64,000 nucleotides of DNA from Chroococcus sp. FPU101 (GCF_017312365.1 NZ_BLJI01000001.1:485417-549416), one strand, 5' to 3'; positions 30,098-39,868 are shown, counted from the first letter of the stretch. The notes: generated by a model from the letters alone, not told the origin. Made by a program: numbers and translations.

Positions 30098-30237
30098 TGT
30101 AAAATCTAATTGAGAATAAAATTCAATAAGTTTAAAATCAGCTTACAGGATCTTGACAAATAATTGAGAATAGTTCGCGTTAGATGAGTAATTTTAATCG
30201 TGTTAAGGAAAAGTTACAAGGAAAACTAATAATATTT

Positions 30238-30253
30238 ATTCTTAATTAAGAAT
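30238..30253. promoter_or_regulatory. Perfect 16-bp palindrome, candidate Fur-type site
   Basis: ATTCTTAATTAAGAAT is a perfect palindrome 141 bp upstream of the minus-strand CP43-like gene. AT-rich inverted repeats of this size are what cyanobacterial Fur binds, but the sequence match to a consensus is only general. Confidence 0.4.
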
Positions 30254-30330
30254 GATATTGAATTCTCAAAACTAGATTCAGCAAGACTTATAAACATGAC
30301 TTCTCTCTTTAGGCTGATTAGTTTATTAAG

Positions 30331-30347
30331 AATTATTAGCAATAATT
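30331..30347. promoter_or_regulatory. 7-3-7 inverted repeat, candidate Fur box
   Basis: AATTATT-AGC-AATAATT is a perfect inverted repeat 68 bp upstream of the plus-strand CP43-like start. Its shape and composition fit a Fur box for iron repression of an isiA-type gene. Confidence 0.45.
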
Positions 30348-30414
30348 GTACAAAGGCAGACAGATAAGGCACAATCAAGCCAAACAGAGTTAACACAACT
30401 TAATAGGAGATTCA

Positions 30415-31500
30415 ATGCAATCATACGGAAGACCCAATGTAAAGTATGACTGGTGGGCGGGTAATGCTCGCTTTGCCAATCTTTCAGGCTTATTCATCTC
30501 GGCCCATGTTGCCCAAGCCGCTTTAATAGTCTTTTGGGCGGGCGCGTTTACCTTATTTGAAATTTCCCGCTATAATCCAACTTTACCGATGGGTGAACAG
30601 GGTTTAATCTTATTACCTCATCTAGCAACTTTAGGCTTAGGTGTCGGTAATGGAGGCGAAGTTATTAGCACTTATCCTTTCTTTGTGGTTGGTGCAGTCC
30701 ATCTGATTTCCTCTGCTGTACTCGGTGCAGGCGCACTCTTTCACACCTTTAAAGGAGAAAGTGACCTCAAAGATGCCTCTGGACAAGCTCGTAAATTCCA
30801 CTTTGAATGGAACGACCCCGCACAACTAGGCATGATTTTAGGACATCACCTACTATTTTTAGGTGCAGGTGCCTTGTTACTCGTGGCTAAAGCGATGTAC
30901 TTTGGTGGATTGTATGATGCTGCTTCCCAAACCGTCCGCGTCGTCACCAACCCCACCTTAGACCCCTTAACCATCTACGGCTATCAAACCCATTTTGCCT
31001 CGGTTGATAATCTCGAAGATTTAGTCGGTGGACATATTTATGTCGGTATCATGTTAATTGCCGGTGGAATTTGGCACATTATTACACCTCCTTTAGCTTG
31101 GGCTAAAAAAGTCTTGATTTTCTCAGGTGAAGCGATATTATCCTATTCACTTGGTGGAATTGCCTTAGCTGGTTTTGTGGCAGCGTATTACTGTGCAGTC
31201 AACACCCTAGCTTACCCCGTAGAATTTTATGGTGAGCCTTTAAAGATTGAATTAGGCATTGTTCCCTATTTTTCAGATACGGCTGTGTTACCTGTGGGCG
31301 TACATACCGCACGCGCTTGGTTAGCGAATGCTCATTTCTTCCTTGCCTTTTTCTTCCTACAAGGACATCTCTGGCACGCTTTACGGGCGATGGGCTTCGA
31401 TTTCCGACGCATCACCACCGCGTTAGACAATGCAGCAATTCCTAAAGAGGGTCAACCCATTGTTGGTAAAGCCAAACCTGCGGCGATTGAAACAGAATAA
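30415..31500 (+). CDS. IsiA/Pcb-family CP43-like chlorophyll-binding protein
   Basis: 361-aa, six-helix antenna protein. Its start [19 protein letters not shown] and its end [11 protein letters not shown] are the closest of the four to classical IsiA. Conserved histidines occur in [52 protein letters not shown] and [17 protein letters not shown]. The C-terminus adds a short Lys/Pro/Ala-rich tail. First gene of the plus-strand unit; the ATG follows a GGAGA ribosome binding site. Confidence 0.9.
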   Translation: MQSYGRPNVKYDWWAGNARFANLSGLFISAHVAQAALIVFWAGAFTLFEISRYNPTLPMGEQGLILLPHLATLGLGVGNGGEVISTYPFFVVGAVHLISSAVLGAGALFHTFKGESDLKDASGQARKFHFEWNDPAQLGMILGHHLLFLGAGALLLVAKAMYFGGLYDAASQTVRVVTNPTLDPLTIYGYQTHFASVDNLEDLVGGHIYVGIMLIAGGIWHIITPPLAWAKKVLIFSGEAILSYSLGGIALAGFVAAYYCAVNTLAYPVEFYGEPLKIELGIVPYFSDTAVLPVGVHTARAWLANAHFFLAFFFLQGHLWHALRAMGFDFRRITTALDNAAIPKEGQPIVGKAKPAAIETE

Positions 31501-31503
31501 AAA

Positions 31504-31524
31504 GGGGGTTAAAAAAAGTCCCCC
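31504..31524 (+). terminator. Hairpin after plus-strand CP43-like gene
   Basis: GGGGG and CCCCC flank an A-rich 11-nt loop, 3 bp after the stop codon. It may attenuate transcription into the next antenna gene. Confidence 0.5.
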
Positions 31525-31613
31525 AAATATACACACAATAACTTCATTTTAAATGATTTTGTAGAGGGCGGAAAATGCCCTCTGATTCCTGGCATTCAAA
31601 ACCTAGAAGATTT

Positions 31614-32666
31614 ATGACTACTGCAAATATTCGTACCCCCCAACAATATGATTGGAGTTGGTTAGCTGGAAATACGCGTTTAATTAACCTCTCTGGACAA
31701 CTATTAGGCGCACATATCGCCCATGCGGGTTTAATTATGTTTTGGGCAGGTTCAATAACCCTTGTCGAACTAACCAAACTAAACCCAGAACTCCCTTTAT
31801 CTGAACAAGGATTGTTACTAATTCCCAATTTAGCCCGTTTAGGTTGGGGAGTAGGCGCAAATGGCACAATTATTGATACCTATCCTTATTTTGTCGTCGC
31901 AATACTTCATTTAACGGCTTCGGCTGTCTTGGGTGCAGGTGGCTTATTTCATGTTTTCCGAGGCCCTGCAATTCTTAAAAATGCTACTGGACAAGCGAAA
32001 AAATTTCACTATGAATGGAATGATGCTAAACAGTTAAGTTTAATTTTAGGACATCATCTTCTCTTTCTCGGTGTAGCGGCTTTATTATTTGTCGGTAAAG
32101 CGATGAACTGGGGTGGTATTTATGACCCTGCTATTGGCAATGTTCGTTTAATCACCAATCCCACTTTAGATCCTTTTACGATTTTTGGTTATCTCTTGGG
32201 TTGGGTTAATGGACATTGGAACCCTTTGGGAATGGCTGCGGTGAATAACTTAGAAGATGTCATCGGTGGTCATATTTGGGTCGGAGTGATGTGTATTGTA
32301 GGTGGAATCTGGCATATTATCACCGAACCCTTTAGCTGGGCCAAAAAGAGATTGATTTTTAACGGTCATGGCATTTTGTCCTACAGTCTCGCAGGTGTCG
32401 CACTCATGGCGTTTACATCCTGTTATTTTGTGGCGTTCAACGATACTGTTTATCCTACTGTATTCTATGGTAATGAGCGTACAACATTCGCAGCCGTTCA
32501 ATTTGCCCTGTGTGTTACCTTTTTAGGGGGTCATGTTTGGCACGCAATAATCGCCAAAAACCAAGGAAAATCCCTGAGTAAGCAAGAACAGTTTAACGGA
32601 TTTCTCGCGGGTTTTGTCGGTTTAAGTGTTATGGTGATTGGTTTAGTCCTGTTGACTTGGCGTTAA
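31614..32666 (+). CDS. Divergent IsiA/Pcb-family protein with an extra C-terminal helix
   Basis: 350 aa from the ATG at 31614 (MTTANIRTPQQYDWSWLAGN); an in-frame ATG at 31575 would lie in the intergenic leader. Six CP43-like helices are present, with GGHIWVGVMCIVGGIWHII. The part after helix VI differs: the usual H-A-R-x-x-GFDFKR end is replaced by GGHVWHAIIAKNQGKSLSKQ and then a seventh hydrophobic helix, FLAGFVGLSVMVIGLVLLTW. It is the most divergent of the four and probably has a distinct partner. It sits 113 bp behind the previous CP43-like gene. Confidence 0.87.
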   Translation: MTTANIRTPQQYDWSWLAGNTRLINLSGQLLGAHIAHAGLIMFWAGSITLVELTKLNPELPLSEQGLLLIPNLARLGWGVGANGTIIDTYPYFVVAILHLTASAVLGAGGLFHVFRGPAILKNATGQAKKFHYEWNDAKQLSLILGHHLLFLGVAALLFVGKAMNWGGIYDPAIGNVRLITNPTLDPFTIFGYLLGWVNGHWNPLGMAAVNNLEDVIGGHIWVGVMCIVGGIWHIITEPFSWAKKRLIFNGHGILSYSLAGVALMAFTSCYFVAFNDTVYPTVFYGNERTTFAAVQFALCVTFLGGHVWHAIIAKNQGKSLSKQEQFNGFLAGFVGLSVMVIGLVLLTWR

Positions 32667-32673
32667 AATAGTA

Positions 32674-32695
32674 GGGGCTTGGTTTCCAAGTCCCC
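32674..32695. repeat. Short GC-rich palindrome after antenna gene
   Basis: GGGGCTTGG-TTT-CCAAGTCCCC forms a 9-bp stem with one G-U pair 7 bp past the CP43-like stop; same loose family as the hairpins at 3786, 16933 and 56481. Likely terminator. Confidence 0.5.
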
Positions 32696-32755
32696 ACACC
32701 AGAATCGCGCTTGAATGTTAACCTAGAACTGTTCAATCTCTACTCTTAGAAAACT

Positions 32756-33694
32756 GTGTTTTTTAGCGTTGTCATTCCGACTTATAACCGTAAACCGATT
32801 TTAGAAAAATGTCTCAAAGCCTTAGAAAATCAACAACTCAGTGAGGAGAAAGTACAAGGTTATGAAGTCGTCGTAGTCGATGATGGTTCAACGGATGATA
32901 CCCTCAATTGGTTAGCCAACTCAAAACAAGAATACCCCCACGTTAAAGTATTTGAGCAAAATCATCAAGGCCCCGCCGCCGCCCGTAATTTAGGAGTAGA
33001 CAAAGCCACAGGTGATACGATTATCTTTATCGATAGTGATTTGGTCGTTACTGAAAAATTTCTCCAGTCTCACGCCGATGCTTTAGTCAAAGGGGAATTA
33101 GAACAAGGGAACGATCGCATTTTTACCTATGGTTGGGTCATTAATACCTGTAATTTTGATGATCCAACTTCTGAACCCTATAAAATTACCGATTATTCGA
33201 GGGCTTATTTTGCTACTGGAAATGTTGCTATTGCCCGAAAATGGCTAGAAAAAGCAGGACACTTCGATACACGCTTTCAATTGTATGGCTGGGAAGATTT
33301 AGAATTGGGTGTGAGATTAAAAAAACTTGGACTTCAATTAATCAAATGTCCCGAAGCGGTGGGCTATCACTGGCATCCTCCCTTTAAATTAGAACAAATC
33401 CCCAATTTAATCGATAAAGAAATCCAACGGGGACGAATGGGAGTTCTTTTTTATGAAAAACACCCAACTTGGGATGTCCGTTTAATGATACAAATGACCT
33501 GGATACATCGTATTTTGTGGGGAGTTCTCTCCGTCGGTGGAAGATTAAACGAAAAAACGATGGCACCTTTTTTACAATGGCTTATCGATATGGGTAAACC
33601 CCAACTTGCATTAGAGATAGCACGAGTCTTCTTGAATTGGTATAACGTCCAAGGTGTTTATGAAGCCTATCACGAATTGCAACAGCGATCGTAA
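32756..33694 (+). CDS. Family 2 glycosyltransferase
   Basis: 312 aa. The GT-A fold is plain: FSVVIPTYNRKPILEKCLKAL at the N-terminus, VVVDDGSTDDT, AAARNLGVDKATGDTIIFIDSDLVV with the DxD, and GWEDLELGVRLKKLG (ED acceptor motif). It transfers a sugar from a nucleotide donor, probably to an envelope glycan; donor and acceptor are unknown. No membrane helix. The start codon is GTG at 32756, directly before the conserved first strand. It meets the EVE gene end to end (1-bp gap). Confidence 0.88.
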   Translation: MFFSVVIPTYNRKPILEKCLKALENQQLSEEKVQGYEVVVVDDGSTDDTLNWLANSKQEYPHVKVFEQNHQGPAAARNLGVDKATGDTIIFIDSDLVVTEKFLQSHADALVKGELEQGNDRIFTYGWVINTCNFDDPTSEPYKITDYSRAYFATGNVAIARKWLEKAGHFDTRFQLYGWEDLELGVRLKKLGLQLIKCPEAVGYHWHPPFKLEQIPNLIDKEIQRGRMGVLFYEKHPTWDVRLMIQMTWIHRILWGVLSVGGRLNEKTMAPFLQWLIDMGKPQLALEIARVFLNWYNVQGVYEAYHELQQRS

Positions 33695-34144
33695 TTATTT
33701 TAAAGATAGGATTCTCTGAGCTACTTCTAATTCTACAGGCATCACCGACAAACGATTCCCCTTTCTCACCACCCAAAGTTCATCAGGGTTGAATTTTTGT
33801 TTTAATAATTCCAGAGAAATCATCTTCGTAAACGCTTCGACAAACTCCATCTTTACCGTAAACCAACGAGGCGTGTCTAAAAATGATTTAGGATCATAAT
33901 AAGGACTATCAGGAGCGAACTGAGTAGGGTCAATGATATTACTTTCTACGACTTTGACTAAACCCACTATCCCAGGAGGCGAAACATTAGAATGATAGAA
34001 AAATCCGAAATCATCTTTATTCATCTGGCGTAAAAAATTTCTCGCTTGATAGTTGCGGACTCCATCCCAAATCGTTTGACGATCGCTCCGTAAATCATCA
34101 ATACTATAAACATCGGGTTCTGATTTGATTAACCAATAAGCCAC
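33695..34144 (-). CDS. EVE-domain protein
   Basis: This 149-aa protein is one EVE (PUA/YTH-like) domain: MAYWLIKSEPDVYSIDDL, IWDGVRNYQARNFLRQMNKDD, FFYHSNVSPPGIVGLVKV and DTPRWFTVKMEF. EVE proteins bind modified bases in DNA or RNA. Complete, standard length, single gene. Confidence 0.92.
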   Translation of the reverse strand: MAYWLIKSEPDVYSIDDLRSDRQTIWDGVRNYQARNFLRQMNKDDFGFFYHSNVSPPGIVGLVKVVESNIIDPTQFAPDSPYYDPKSFLDTPRWFTVKMEFVEAFTKMISLELLKQKFNPDELWVVRKGNRLSVMPVELEVAQRILSLK

Positions 34145-34713
34145 TTCAAAAACATCTGTCTTTTAGTAGAATACAATTTAATCATACATGACTCATAGGC
34201 ATAGATTAAAGCCCAACCACGTCCCCTCGTTGTTTGTGCGTTTAATTATGCTCACGTACTTATATTGAGTAAATGTGTCCTCAATTAAAATAATTGAAAA
34301 AAATTAGAATCGATCAAGCTATTTTAATTTTTTCATAAAATCCAAAAAATGTTCATTCTTAAAAGAAAAATAATGCTTGTCTCTTAAGAAATATAGTAGA
34401 TAAACTATTGTACATAGATAAATACTAATTTACTGCTCACTATTTTTTTAATAGTTGAGTATCAACTATGTTGTATTACTCTAGATTAATTCTACTAATT
34501 CTAGAACAAAAATCTATGAAGTAAATGTTAAAAAAAAGAGGTTTGACGGGTTACTAAATGAACATTTTTTCAAAAATGAAAACCGTGCAAATCAATCTAT
34601 GTAAGACATACACTTAACAATTAAGTCCTTAATTTTTTAATACATGAGATTAATATTTATGCGCTCGTTGTTAATTGAAGCTTCTTTTACTCATTTGGCA
34701 TTGCTTATCTTTA
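34145..34713. other. Intergenic region upstream of the ebo cluster
   Basis: 569 bp, strongly AT-rich, with no credible ORF and no tRNA or strong GC hairpin. It separates divergent genes and should hold the ebo promoter. Confidence 0.5.
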
Positions 34714-35442
34714 ATGATAATGAATAAACAACAAACAAATATCATTACTCTGCTCAATCATTTGCTTTACCGACAGCTAGAGCGAGAAAATTGGGAATGG
34801 CTTAATCAAAAAAGTCAACAAATTATAAACGGCGCATCAGAGCGAGTGCTGTGGGGTGCTTTTAGTGCAGTATCTCGCCATGCTAATAAAGACGATTTGA
34901 TGTTACTTTCTCAAGACTGGGAAACTATCAAAACCCTTCGTTCTGGCTGGTGTCCTCGTCATTGGAGTGTTGCTCAAACGGCACGAATTTTTTTAATTCT
35001 TTCGTTGCCAGATGAAAACCAAAACTTTTATTTAAACACGATCAAGAAACTTTTTGCTACTGCTGATCTAGAAGAATTGATCGCCCTCTATCAAGCCTTA
35101 CCTTTATTATCCTATCCCGAACAGTTTCGCTTGCAGGCGGCGGAGGGAGTGCGCTCAAATATGACGACGGTAGTAGATGCAGTGGCTTTACATAATCCCT
35201 ATCCTGCCGAGTATTTTGATAACCTTGCTTGGAATCAAATGATTTTAAAAGCTCTATTTGTCGGGAGTCCTCTTGAGTTAATCCAAGGACTTAATGAAAG
35301 AGTCAATCCTAGCTTGGTTTCTATGTTACTCGATTATGCCCAAGAACGTCGCTCGGCTAACAGGAGTGTCCCTCCTCAACTCTGGCAACTTGTCGAACAA
35401 TCAGGTCATCCAACAAAGATCGACGAATACAGCATCGTCTAA
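34714..35442 (+). CDS. eboA: EboA domain protein
   Basis: About 242 aa from ATG 34714 (a second ATG is two codons on). The all-helical sequence, with GWCPRHWSVAQTARIFLIL, LPLLSYPEQFRLQAAEGVRSNM and ALHNPYPAEYFDNLAWNQM, is characteristic of EboA. Its biochemical role is unknown. It heads the six-gene ebo cluster. In Nostoc punctiforme the ebo cluster is needed for scytonemin monomer export; algal and bacterial ebo clusters make an unidentified metabolite. Frames upstream to 34675 lack support. Confidence 0.88.
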   Translation: MIMNKQQTNIITLLNHLLYRQLERENWEWLNQKSQQIINGASERVLWGAFSAVSRHANKDDLMLLSQDWETIKTLRSGWCPRHWSVAQTARIFLILSLPDENQNFYLNTIKKLFATADLEELIALYQALPLLSYPEQFRLQAAEGVRSNMTTVVDAVALHNPYPAEYFDNLAWNQMILKALFVGSPLELIQGLNERVNPSLVSMLLDYAQERRSANRSVPPQLWQLVEQSGHPTKIDEYSIV

Positions 35443-35502
35443 AAAATGACCTTGTAAAAAGCCTTTAAATTTGTCATTCATTACCTATCCTATCTCAAGC
35501 TT

Positions 35503-36411
35503 ATGATGTATATCGATCCCCATATCCATATGTCTTCCCGTACCACCGATGACTATCAAGCAATGCGAGATGCAGGCATTGTAGCAGTCATCGAACCTGC
35601 TTTCTGGTTAGGACAACCTCGCACTAATGTCGGTTCTTTCCAAGATTATTTTAATAGCTTGATTGGTTGGGAACGATTTCGCTCTGGACAATTTGGCATC
35701 CGTCATTACTGTACCATTGGCTTAAACTCAAAAGAAGCGAATAATGAAGCCTTAGCAGAAGCCGTCATGGAACTGTTACCCCTCTATGTCTGTAAAGATG
35801 GAGTAGTGGCGATCGGAGAAATTGGTTATGATGACATGACCCCTGCTGAAGATAAATATTTTCGTTTGCAACTAGAACTCGCTAAAGAGATGGATCTTTT
35901 AGTGTTAGTTCATACACCGCACCGCGACAAGAAAGCGGGTACAAGTCGCAGCATGGATGTTTGTCTCGAACATGGTCTAAAACCAACACAGGTTATTATC
36001 GATCACAACAACGAAGAAACCGTTAAAGAAGTTTTAGATCGGGGTTTTTGGACAGCTTTCACCATTTATCCTAATACCAAAATGGGCAATGCAAGGATGG
36101 TTGAGATCGTGCGCCAATATGGTAGCGATCGCATTATTGTCGATAGCAGTGCTGACTGGGGTATCAGCGATCCCCTAGCTGTACCGAAAACGGCGCAATT
36201 AATGTTAGAACGCGGTATCCCTCGAACCACAGTACAAGCGGTTTGTTATGGAAATGCTCTTGCTGCATACAGTCAAAGTGGACAGATGAAAGAAACGGAC
36301 TGGTTAAACCCCTCACCTGTCGATCAAAGACAGTTATTTAGCGGTAACTCGGTCTTACGAGGACAAAAACCTGTTACAGAAACCCCTCGCCATCCCGTTT
36401 TGATTGAGTAG
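35503..36411 (+). CDS. eboB: EboB, TatD-like metal-dependent hydrolase
   Basis: 302-aa TIM-barrel amidohydrolase. Metal ligands: DPHIHMSS (H7 and H9), AIGEIGYDD (Glu), LVLVHTPHRDK (His), VIIDHNN (His) and IVDSSADWG (Asp). The C-terminal QAVCYGNALAAYSQSG closes the barrel. Cytosolic enzyme of the ebo pathway with unknown substrate. 60 bp after eboA. Confidence 0.9.
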   Translation: MMYIDPHIHMSSRTTDDYQAMRDAGIVAVIEPAFWLGQPRTNVGSFQDYFNSLIGWERFRSGQFGIRHYCTIGLNSKEANNEALAEAVMELLPLYVCKDGVVAIGEIGYDDMTPAEDKYFRLQLELAKEMDLLVLVHTPHRDKKAGTSRSMDVCLEHGLKPTQVIIDHNNEETVKEVLDRGFWTAFTIYPNTKMGNARMVEIVRQYGSDRIIVDSSADWGISDPLAVPKTAQLMLERGIPRTTVQAVCYGNALAAYSQSGQMKETDWLNPSPVDQRQLFSGNSVLRGQKPVTETPRHPVLIE

Positions 36412-36430
36412 AAACACGAAAAAGAAACGT

Positions 36431-37342
36431 ATGCAAATTTTAATTCAAAAACTATCCTTTAAACTCCCAGATTACCTGTTAGCCTGTTTACAACTGATGC
36501 GCCCTGCTAATATCGTCACAGCATGGGCCGATATTCTAGCGGGTTATACGGTATCAGGTGCCGTTTTCGCTCATTCCACCTTTTTAGTCTGGTTACTGCT
36601 GGCAACGACAGGTCTTTATGGGGGTGGAGTGGTCTTTAATGATGTCTGCGATGCCCAACTCGACAAGATTGAACGTCCTGAACGACCAATACCAAGCGAT
36701 CGCATTTCCATAACAACAGTAACTTTACTCGGCTGTCTGCTTTTAGGAATGGGAGTTTTAGCCGCCGCCCAAGTTTCTCGACTCAGCCTAATTTTAGCTC
36801 TATCGATTGCGGTTTTGGCTCTAATTTACGATCGCTTTAGTAAACACCATTCTTTACTAGGGCCTTTGAACATGGGGCTTTGTCGGGGTTGTAATTTACT
36901 GTTAGGCGTTAGTGCAGTTCCGCTTCTATTTAGCCAACGTTGGTATCTTGCTTTAATTCCAATCATTTATATCGCTGCTGTAACTACCATCAGTCGCGGT
37001 GAGGTAGCAGGTGGGAAATCTAAGACAGGTGCGATCGCTCTAGTTCTATTTGGCATTGTACTGATAAGTTTACTAGCTCTCTCTTGGACACCTAACTATA
37101 CATTTTTGGCAGTTTTACCCTTTTGGGTTTTGTTGGCGATACGAGTGTTCCCCGCTTGGTATAAAGCAACTATCAATCCTCAACCAGACATCATCCGTCA
37201 TGCGGTCAAAATAGGCGTAATTTCTTTGATCCTTTTAGATGCGACCTTGGGATCAGGTTTTACAAATGTATTACTAGGCCTTCTGATACTCAGTTTACTC
37301 CCTATTTCTTTCGCTTTAGCCCGTTTATTTTCAGTCACTTAA
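36431..37342 (+). CDS. eboC: EboC, UbiA-like prenyltransferase
   Basis: 303 aa from ATG 36431, eight or nine membrane helices. The first Asp motif is FNDVCDAQLDKIERPERPIPSDR (NDxxDxxxD), and a second polar loop has YDRFSKHH. It is a membrane prenyl- or phytyl-type transferase; donor and acceptor are not known. A TTG at 36404 overlapping eboB would add nine Lys/Arg-rich residues, and I prefer the ATG. It ends 6 bp before eboD. Confidence 0.9.
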   Translation: MQILIQKLSFKLPDYLLACLQLMRPANIVTAWADILAGYTVSGAVFAHSTFLVWLLLATTGLYGGGVVFNDVCDAQLDKIERPERPIPSDRISITTVTLLGCLLLGMGVLAAAQVSRLSLILALSIAVLALIYDRFSKHHSLLGPLNMGLCRGCNLLLGVSAVPLLFSQRWYLALIPIIYIAAVTTISRGEVAGGKSKTGAIALVLFGIVLISLLALSWTPNYTFLAVLPFWVLLAIRVFPAWYKATINPQPDIIRHAVKIGVISLILLDATLGSGFTNVLLGLLILSLLPISFALARLFSVT

Positions 37343-37348
37343 TTAATT

Positions 37349-38587
37349 ATGACAATTAGTATTGAGCAAACCAGTCAAGCTTCTTTATCATTTCCGATAA
37401 TTAAGCAACAAGTCCCCGTCACTTTTCACTACAACGTTCATTTTACCGAACGCTTATTCGATTTAGATAATCCTTTATTGGCTCAAATAGTAGCAGCAGA
37501 CGGTAGGTTATCCCCCCGTAAAGCGATCGCTATTGTCGATTCTGGAGTAGTGCGTCATCATCCCAAATTACTTGAAAACATTCAACTTTACACCGATTGG
37601 TATAATGATTCCATTCAGTTGTGTACCTTTCCTCTCGTCGTTACAGGTGGAGAAGCCGCCAAAAATGAACCCAAATCGATTCAAAGTCTTCATTCTCTAA
37701 TTGATCGGGTTCAATTGTGCCGTCATTCCTATATCTTAGCGATCGGTGGGGGCGCAATGCTCGACATGGTGGGATATGCCGCCGCGACTGCCCATCGAGG
37801 AATTCGCTTGATTCGTATTCCTACTACTGTTTTAGGACAAGATGATTCAGGAATTGGGGTTAAAAATGGCATTAATGCTTTTGGTAAAAAGAATTTTTTA
37901 GGGACGTTTGCCGCTCCCTATGCGGTGATCAATGACTTTCATTTCCTAACAACTCTAGATGAGCGAGATTGGCGATCGGGTGTTGCGGAGGCGGTCAAAG
38001 TCGCTTTAATTAAAGACGCTGATTTTTTTCAGTATATTAGTACTCATACCGATGCAATTGTCAGCCGAGACAAAAAAGTGATACAGCAGATTATTTATCG
38101 TTGCGCTCAACTTCATTTAGAACACATTGCTAATAGTGGTGATCCTTTTGAAACTGGTTCCTCGCGCCCCCTCGATTTTGGTCATTGGGCAGCCCATCGC
38201 TTAGAACATTTGACCGATTATCGTTTGCGTCATGGAGAAGCGGTTGCTATTGGTATTGCCCTAGAGAGTACCTATTCTTATCTTGCGCGTAAGATTTCCT
38301 ATTCCCAATGGCAAAAAATTATTAATACGCTCAAAAACATTGGATTTAGTTTATTTGTCCCTGAATTAATCAATCATGATCTCAATCCTGCTAGGTGTCT
38401 TTTTCAGGGATTAGCACAATTTCGTGAACATTTAGGAGGAGAGTTAACGATCACTGTGCTAGAAAAAATTGGCAAGGGAATAGAGATCCATGAGGTTGAT
38501 CTGAGTCTGTACAAACAAGCGATCGCTCTTTTACAAGAAGCACCAGAAATTGACCGATATACAACCAGTGAACAAACTCACCATTAA
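37349..38587 (+). CDS. eboD: EboD, 3-dehydroquinate synthase-like sugar phosphate cyclase
   Basis: 412 aa. NAD-binding GGEAAKNEPKSIQ, AIGGGAMLDMVGYAAATAHRG, RIPTTVLGQDDSGIGVKNGIN, KNFLGTFAAP and the metal-binding region with GVAEAVKVALIKD, and LDFGHWAAHRLEHLTDYRLRHGEAVAIG, as in DHQS and its cyclase relatives. It should cyclise a sugar phosphate; which one is not clear. Complete. Confidence 0.9.
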   Translation: MTISIEQTSQASLSFPIIKQQVPVTFHYNVHFTERLFDLDNPLLAQIVAADGRLSPRKAIAIVDSGVVRHHPKLLENIQLYTDWYNDSIQLCTFPLVVTGGEAAKNEPKSIQSLHSLIDRVQLCRHSYILAIGGGAMLDMVGYAAATAHRGIRLIRIPTTVLGQDDSGIGVKNGINAFGKKNFLGTFAAPYAVINDFHFLTTLDERDWRSGVAEAVKVALIKDADFFQYISTHTDAIVSRDKKVIQQIIYRCAQLHLEHIANSGDPFETGSSRPLDFGHWAAHRLEHLTDYRLRHGEAVAIGIALESTYSYLARKISYSQWQKIINTLKNIGFSLFVPELINHDLNPARCLFQGLAQFREHLGGELTITVLEKIGKGIEIHEVDLSLYKQAIALLQEAPEIDRYTTSEQTHH

Positions 38588-38608
38588 TCTACTACTTGCC
38601 GAAATCAT

Positions 38609-39867
38609 ATGAAAATTAATGCCGATCGAATCTTCATTTAACCTACTGCACTAATGTTCATGCGGGTGAAACTTGGTCACAAGTCTACGCTAATTTAGAA
38701 CAATATCTACCATCCCTCAAAGCGCGACTTTCTCCTAATGCACCGTTTGGTGTTGGTTTAAGACTTTCAGATCGTTCAGCGCGGGAACTGTTGACACAAA
38801 ATCACTTAGAACGATTTCAGTGCTGGTTAGCCGAGCAAGATTTATACGTCTTTACCCTTAATGGTTTTCCCTATGGTAATTTCCATTACTCTATCATCAA
38901 AGATCAAGTTTATGCACCCGATTGGTTTGAGCAAGATCGTTTGAATTATACCCAACGCTTACTTAAAATTCTCTCTGTTCTATTACCAGAAGGACTTGAG
39001 GGGAGCATCTCGACTTTACCATTATCTTATAAACCTTGGTGGCATGATAATCAAGTAGCTCTCGGAAAGCTTCTGACTGCTAGTACCCTTAATTTGGCTC
39101 AATTAACGGCACAAATGAGCCATATTGAGCAGGAAACGGGAAAAGTACTGCACTTAGATTTAGAGCCAGAACCTGATGGATTATTAGAAAATGGGACAGA
39201 GGTCATTGATTATTTTAAAGATTGGTTATGGCCAATTGGGAAAAAATATCTAGCTTTCAATCGTGGAATTAGTTTTTCACAAGCTGAAGATCTCCTACGA
39301 AAACATATTCGGATTTGTTACGATACCTGTCACTTTGCAGTTGAATATGAAGATCCTGCTACAGTTTTTCGACGGTTTCAAGCCCTTGGAATTAACATCG
39401 GTAAGATCCAGCTTAGTGCAGCCGTCAAGGTAGATTTAACCAAGAGCGCTCGCTATCAGATCCGCGAACGGTTACGCCCCTTTGCTGAATCAACTTATTT
39501 ACATCAAGTCATCGAACAACGGGCAGATGGTACCCTACATCGATATCGAGATCTCATCGTTGCCCTATTAGAATTAGAGCGATCGCCTGCTCGTGAATGG
39601 CGTACTCATTTTCATGTTCCTATTTTTATCGAAAACTATCAACTTTTACAATCCACTCAAGATCACATTATTGAGGTTCTACAACTTTTAGAAACTTTCT
39701 CGACTTGTTGTCATTTAGAAATTGAAACCTACACTTGGGATGTTTTACCTGCACCGATGAAGCTAGATTTATTTACTTCTATTGAACGGGAATATCGCTG
39801 GGTTTTACAGAAAATGTCAGAAATCATGGAAACGAAAAAATTTGCGTTACAAAGTATTGAACGATAA
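38609..39867 (+). pseudogene. eboE: EboE, xylose isomerase-like TIM barrel; one-base frameshift at about 38628
   Basis: From the ATG at 38609 the frame reads MKINADR, then a stop follows. The -1 frame from 38629 reads NLHLTYCTNVHAGETWSQVY and continues through the whole TIM barrel (HLDLEPEPDG, IRICYDTCHFAVEYEDP, HFHVPIFIE, LEIETYTWDVLP) to 39867. One base, most simply a C in GATCG(C)AATC, is missing. Everything else is full length, about 419 aa when repaired. A TTG at 38791 is a poor start because it omits the first beta strands. Without repair EboE is truncated; an assembly error is quite possible. Confidence 0.82.
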
Positions 39868-39868
39868 T

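Larger units (their letters stand above)
30098..30414. other. Divergent control region of the antenna island
   Basis: 317 bp, very AT-rich, between two divergent CP43-like genes. It must hold both promoters; two palindromes inside it are listed separately. Confidence 0.6.

Noticed and set aside
34145-34713. Hidden small RNA in the long gap before eboA
   Set aside because: Only AT-rich sequence with weak A/T hairpins; nothing distinguishes it from background.
38791-39867. EboE starting at the TTG at 38791
   Set aside because: Family residues NLHLTYCTNVHAGETW lie upstream in the same frame; the true start is the ATG at 38609 before a frameshift.
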